NCBI GenBank assembly: GCA_002104895.1
Contig: MCFG01000079.1
Coordinates: 64,001 to 75,000 of the forward strand
Direction: 5' to 3'
DNA from: Anaeromyces robustus
Lineage: Eukaryota > Neocallimastigomycota > Neocallimastigomycetes > Neocallimastigales > Neocallimastigaceae
DNA length: 11,000 nucleotides
Shown one piece after another: positions 8,573 through 11,000 of this stretch (its first letter is position 1; every line of letters begins with the position of its first letter). The notes under the pieces were generated by a model. It was not told where the DNA came from, ran no database searches, and saw only the letters and a program-made list of their open reading frames with translations. The translations under genes were made by a program, and so were the position numbers.

Positions 8573-8639
8573 TAAATTAATATTGATCAGTATTTAATAA
8601 ATATTTATTAAATTTAAATAAACTAAAAAAAAAAAAATT
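8221..8639. other. Downstream intergenic stretch with simple repeats
   Basis: No gene seen. Holds a poly-A run of about 29 at 8387-8415, AAAAG repeats near 8488-8505 followed by their complementary TTTTC-type run (potential hairpin), and a (TAA)n block at about 8538-8572. Confidence 0.7.
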
Positions 8640-8871
8640 ATAAAAAAAAATATTATTCATACATATAAATATTTTTTCTCTCTTTTCTTTCTTTTTGGTA
8701 ATATTTTTAAATTGCATAATATGTAAAGTTTTAAAAAATTATATATAAAATGGTGATAAAAAGAAATATTATTCATACATATAAATATTTTTTCTCTCTT
8801 TTCTTTCTTTTTGGTAATATTTTTAAATTGCATAATATGTAAAGTTTTAAAAAATTATATATAAAATGGTG
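8640..8871. repeat. Tandem duplication of a 116-bp unit
   Basis: Units 8640-8755 and 8756-8871 abut directly and differ at one base (A at 8647, G at 8763). Each contains ATTCATACATATAAATA, a CTCTCTTTTCTTTCTTT pyrimidine run, GGTAATATTT and ends ATATATAAAATGGTG. No reading frame spans it. Near identity in DNA this labile implies a recent duplication, or an assembly artefact. Confidence 0.9.
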
Positions 8872-8938
8872 TTTGATATTTATTAATAATGTAATTATTT
8901 TTGTGGATAAAAAAATTTTTTTTTTTTTTCATTTTTGA

Positions 8939-8939
8939 T

Positions 8940-8970
<31 letters not shown>

Positions 8971-8983
8971 TTCATTTATTTAT
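8939..8983. repeat. (TTTA)n tetranucleotide microsatellite
   Basis: About eleven TTTA units with one C interruption near 8973. The 63-codon ATG frame that crosses it is a low-complexity artefact of this repeat and the neighbouring T run, not a gene. Confidence 0.85.
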
Positions 8984-10011
8984 AAAAAAAAATATTCCAA
9001 TTAAACCCATGTGTTTCAATTTCATTTTTTTTTTAATTAATTCTATCATGATAATAAAAATTTTATTATTATTATTATTAATTAATTTATAAAAATATAA
9101 TCATAATAATAACACACACATTAAAATAATTATTTAATTATTTAATAGTTAATATATATATTATATTATATAGTTTTATAATAATTGTCTTTCGTTATTA
9201 ATACAAATTATAATTATAATAATAATAAAACAATTTTTTTTTAAATAAAGAATAAGATAATATATATATATATAAAATCACATTATTTAAAATGCTTTTA
9301 AAGAATAATAACTTTTTTTTTTTTTTTAAATTTTATTATTTAAGTTTAATCATATATCAATAAATAAATAATCGTAATTAATTTATATTAAAAATATTAT
9401 TATTAGTGTTATATAATATATGTTATTATTAATTTAAATATTCCAATTTTTTTTTTTTTAATTTTTAATAGATAAATTTTATATACTCTTTTCTTTTTTT
9501 CAATTTTTTTTCAATTTTTCAAATTTTTCAAATTTTTTTAATACTTTTATTAGTTTTATTATTAAAACTAAGTGTATTAATAGGGATAAGTAAATCAATC
9601 AATCCATAAAATCAATAAAAGTAAAAAATTATAATTTAAATATAATTTTAATAATATTATTTTTCAATAAATTTATATAAAAAATTTTTCTTTTATTATT
9701 TAATATTTATTATTTAATATTACTTTTTTTTTTATTTTTATTTTTATACTATATCAATATTATATATATATATTTTCTGTATTTTTTATTAAAAAAAAAT
9801 AAAATAATAAAAATAAAAATTATTTGTTATTAGTTAGTAGTACATTAATTATTACTTTTATTACTACTACCTATTACTACTACTACTACTACTATTACTG
9901 TAATAATAATAATAATAATTATCATATTTAATAAAATAAATAAAATAAAATAAAAAAACAATAAAAAAAAGGTTTAATTTTGTATCTTGTTTTAATATTA
10001 TATATATATTT

Positions 10012-10042
<31 letters not shown>

Positions 10043-10142
10043 AATAATCATAACAACTAATTTAATTTTGATTTAAAAAAATTTTTTTAATAGTTATCAT
10101 TACTGAAAAAAAAATAGAATTTTTACTTTATATAACTAATAC
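8984..10142. other. A/T-rich intergenic stretch, no gene seen
   Basis: Holds T runs at about 9313-9327 and 9449-9460, TTATTATTA repeats, a (TAC)n block at 9874-9893 directly followed by (TAA)n at 9901-9919, (AAAT/AAAAT)n near 9931-9955, and a pyrimidine tract at about 10010-10042. Stops are dense in all frames. Confidence 0.65.
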
Positions 10143-10359
10143 AGTTAACCCTTTTTATCAATTTTTTTCAGATAAAATAATATAACTATAGTTAACCCTC
10201 TTCATCATTTTTGCAGACAAAATAATATAAGTATAGTTAACTTCTTCATCATTTTTGCAGACAAAATAATATAAGTATAGTTAACTTCTTCATCACTTTT
10301 GCAGATAAAATAATATAAGTATAGTTAACCTTTTCATCACTTTTTCAGACAAAATAATA
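10143..10359. repeat. Minisatellite, five copies of a 44-47-bp unit
   Basis: Units start at AGTTAAC at 10143, 10190, 10235, 10279 and 10323 (spacings 47, 45, 44, 44). Each has the palindrome GTTAAC, a CTTCATCA-like segment, a T run ending in GCAG or CAG, and ACAAAATAATATAAGTAT. The last unit is truncated. Lengths are not multiples of three, so this is not a coding repeat. Each T-run-plus-CAG looks like a 3' splice acceptor. Confidence 0.9.
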
Positions 10360-10439
10360 AGGAAAACACTTTTTATATAATAATTTCACCTCTATCTTAA
10401 GAGTATGAAAAATATATATATCAACTATAATATCTATTA

Positions 10440-10760
10440 CTTCATAGTTAAAAATTTCAGCTCTGGAAGAGTTGCATTTCGATGAAAGGGGTTGTTATTT
10501 AATCGATATAAATATATCAAACACCCTCTTTAAAACCATAAAGCGTCAACGTCGAATCGAGAATTATTTGATATCAAAATAATAATATCTTGAATCATGA
10601 TAATTATTTCAACTACAGGATCTTAGGAGTTCGGAATCTCTCTTTTTTTTTTTTATTAGTAATAATGACGATTAAGTTTAGTGGATACCACACTGTTCTT
10701 AATTTTGGATGTTATTTCTTTATTTTATATATATTATTTTACTATTTAGAGGAGGAATGA
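10440..10760. other. G+C/CpG-enriched patch with overlapping open frames, unidentified
   Basis: By eye about 33% G+C over 10441-10560, with about eight CpGs in 240 bases, unlike the rest of the intergenic DNA. Plus strand: open 10448-10579 (44 codons, including LEELHFDERGCYLIDINISN and KTIKRQRRIENYLISK), followed in another frame by an open stretch 10572-10757 (62 codons, including SGYHTVLNFGCYFFILYILF). Minus strand: an ATG frame from 10598 reads ISNNSRFDVDALWF, stops at TAA (10530-10532), then reopens to 10440 with NNPFHRNATLPELKFLTMK. No family is recognised. It may be a decayed gene, a missed exon (TTTCAG precedes 10461) or a structured RNA ending near the T12 run at 10643-10654. Confidence 0.35.
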
Positions 10761-11000
10761 AATCTGAATAGTACCTTACACTGAAATTATTATTATTTTA
10801 GAAATTTATTATATTTTTTTCATTATATTAAATATTAAAATATATCTTAATAGATTTTTTAAATAGTATTTTCTTTTTTATTTTAATCTATTTTTTTTTT
10901 TTATGTACTAAATGTAAATGTATTAATAATTTTTTATAATAAATAAAAAACATGGAAGTGTATTCTCTTCCTATAATCTAAAAAAAAAAATAACAATTAA
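10761..11000. other. A/T-rich end of window, no gene seen
   Basis: Returns to ordinary A/T-rich sequence with T runs at about 10890-10902 and an A run at 10980-10990. A gene continuing beyond the window cannot be judged. Confidence 0.5.

Noticed and set aside
8901-9092. 63-codon ATG frame on the plus strand
   Set aside because: Translation of a T run and the TTTA microsatellite (Phe/Ile/Leu only); no domain and no codon bias like the receptor gene.
10560-10654. tRNA-like B box (GAGTTCGGAATCTC) followed by a T12 run, suggesting a polymerase III gene
   Set aside because: The T-arm match carries an extra base, no A box or acceptor pairing was found upstream, and T runs are common here.
10381-10700. 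Spliceosomal snRNA, U3 or SRP RNA in the CpG-rich patch
   Set aside because: None of the conserved core motifs of these RNAs that I know could be found.
1-11000. CRISPR array, prophage or bacterial operon
   Set aside because: No spaced identical repeats with unique spacers, no ribosome binding sites or dense ORFs; the DNA is clearly eukaryotic in character.

Overview
The window is extremely A+T-rich eukaryotic DNA that holds one clear protein-coding gene, with about 5.1 kb of non-coding sequence upstream and 2.9 kb downstream. The best guess for the source is an anaerobic gut fungus (Neocallimastigomycota). Intergenic DNA is almost pure A/T, packed with homopolymer runs and microsatellites. 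The protein has Asn/Lys/Ser and Thr tracts, and its architecture (a bacterial-type extracellular solute-binding domain joined to a class C seven-helix receptor) is one I associate with these fungi. A dictyostelid is the main alternative. It is less likely because the dictyostelid class C receptors I know of carry a different (periplasmic-binding type I, BmpA-like) ectodomain. The assignment is inference, since no rRNA, tRNA or marker gene is present.

Layout. 1-500 is A/T-rich with TTTTA microsatellites. 505-1140 is a less A/T-rich patch with several short protein-like open stretches and a 56-bp hairpin-forming sequence present twice; it may be a decayed gene or element. 1141-5090 is a long A/T desert with tandem repeats (8-, 10- and 17-bp periods), several hairpin-forming inverted repeats and isolated CpG-containing palindromes. 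5147-8143 (+) is the intronless receptor gene, with A-rich leader and trailer. 8144-10142 is non-coding and contains an exact-phase 116-bp tandem duplication and many simple repeats. 10143-10359 is a five-copy minisatellite of 44-47 bp. 10440-10760 is the richest G+C and CpG patch in the intergenic DNA, with overlapping open frames on both strands but no recognisable product.

The gene is a cell-surface receptor. A signal peptide is followed by a family-1-like solute-binding domain, interrupted by a roughly 165-residue disordered Thr/Ser/Asn/Lys tract, then seven helices of class C (GABA-B-like) type and an Asn-rich cytoplasmic tail. It probably senses an extracellular small molecule, perhaps a sugar or oligosaccharide, and signals through heterotrimeric G protein. 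Ligand and coupling cannot be read from sequence. No second gene in the window can be linked to it.
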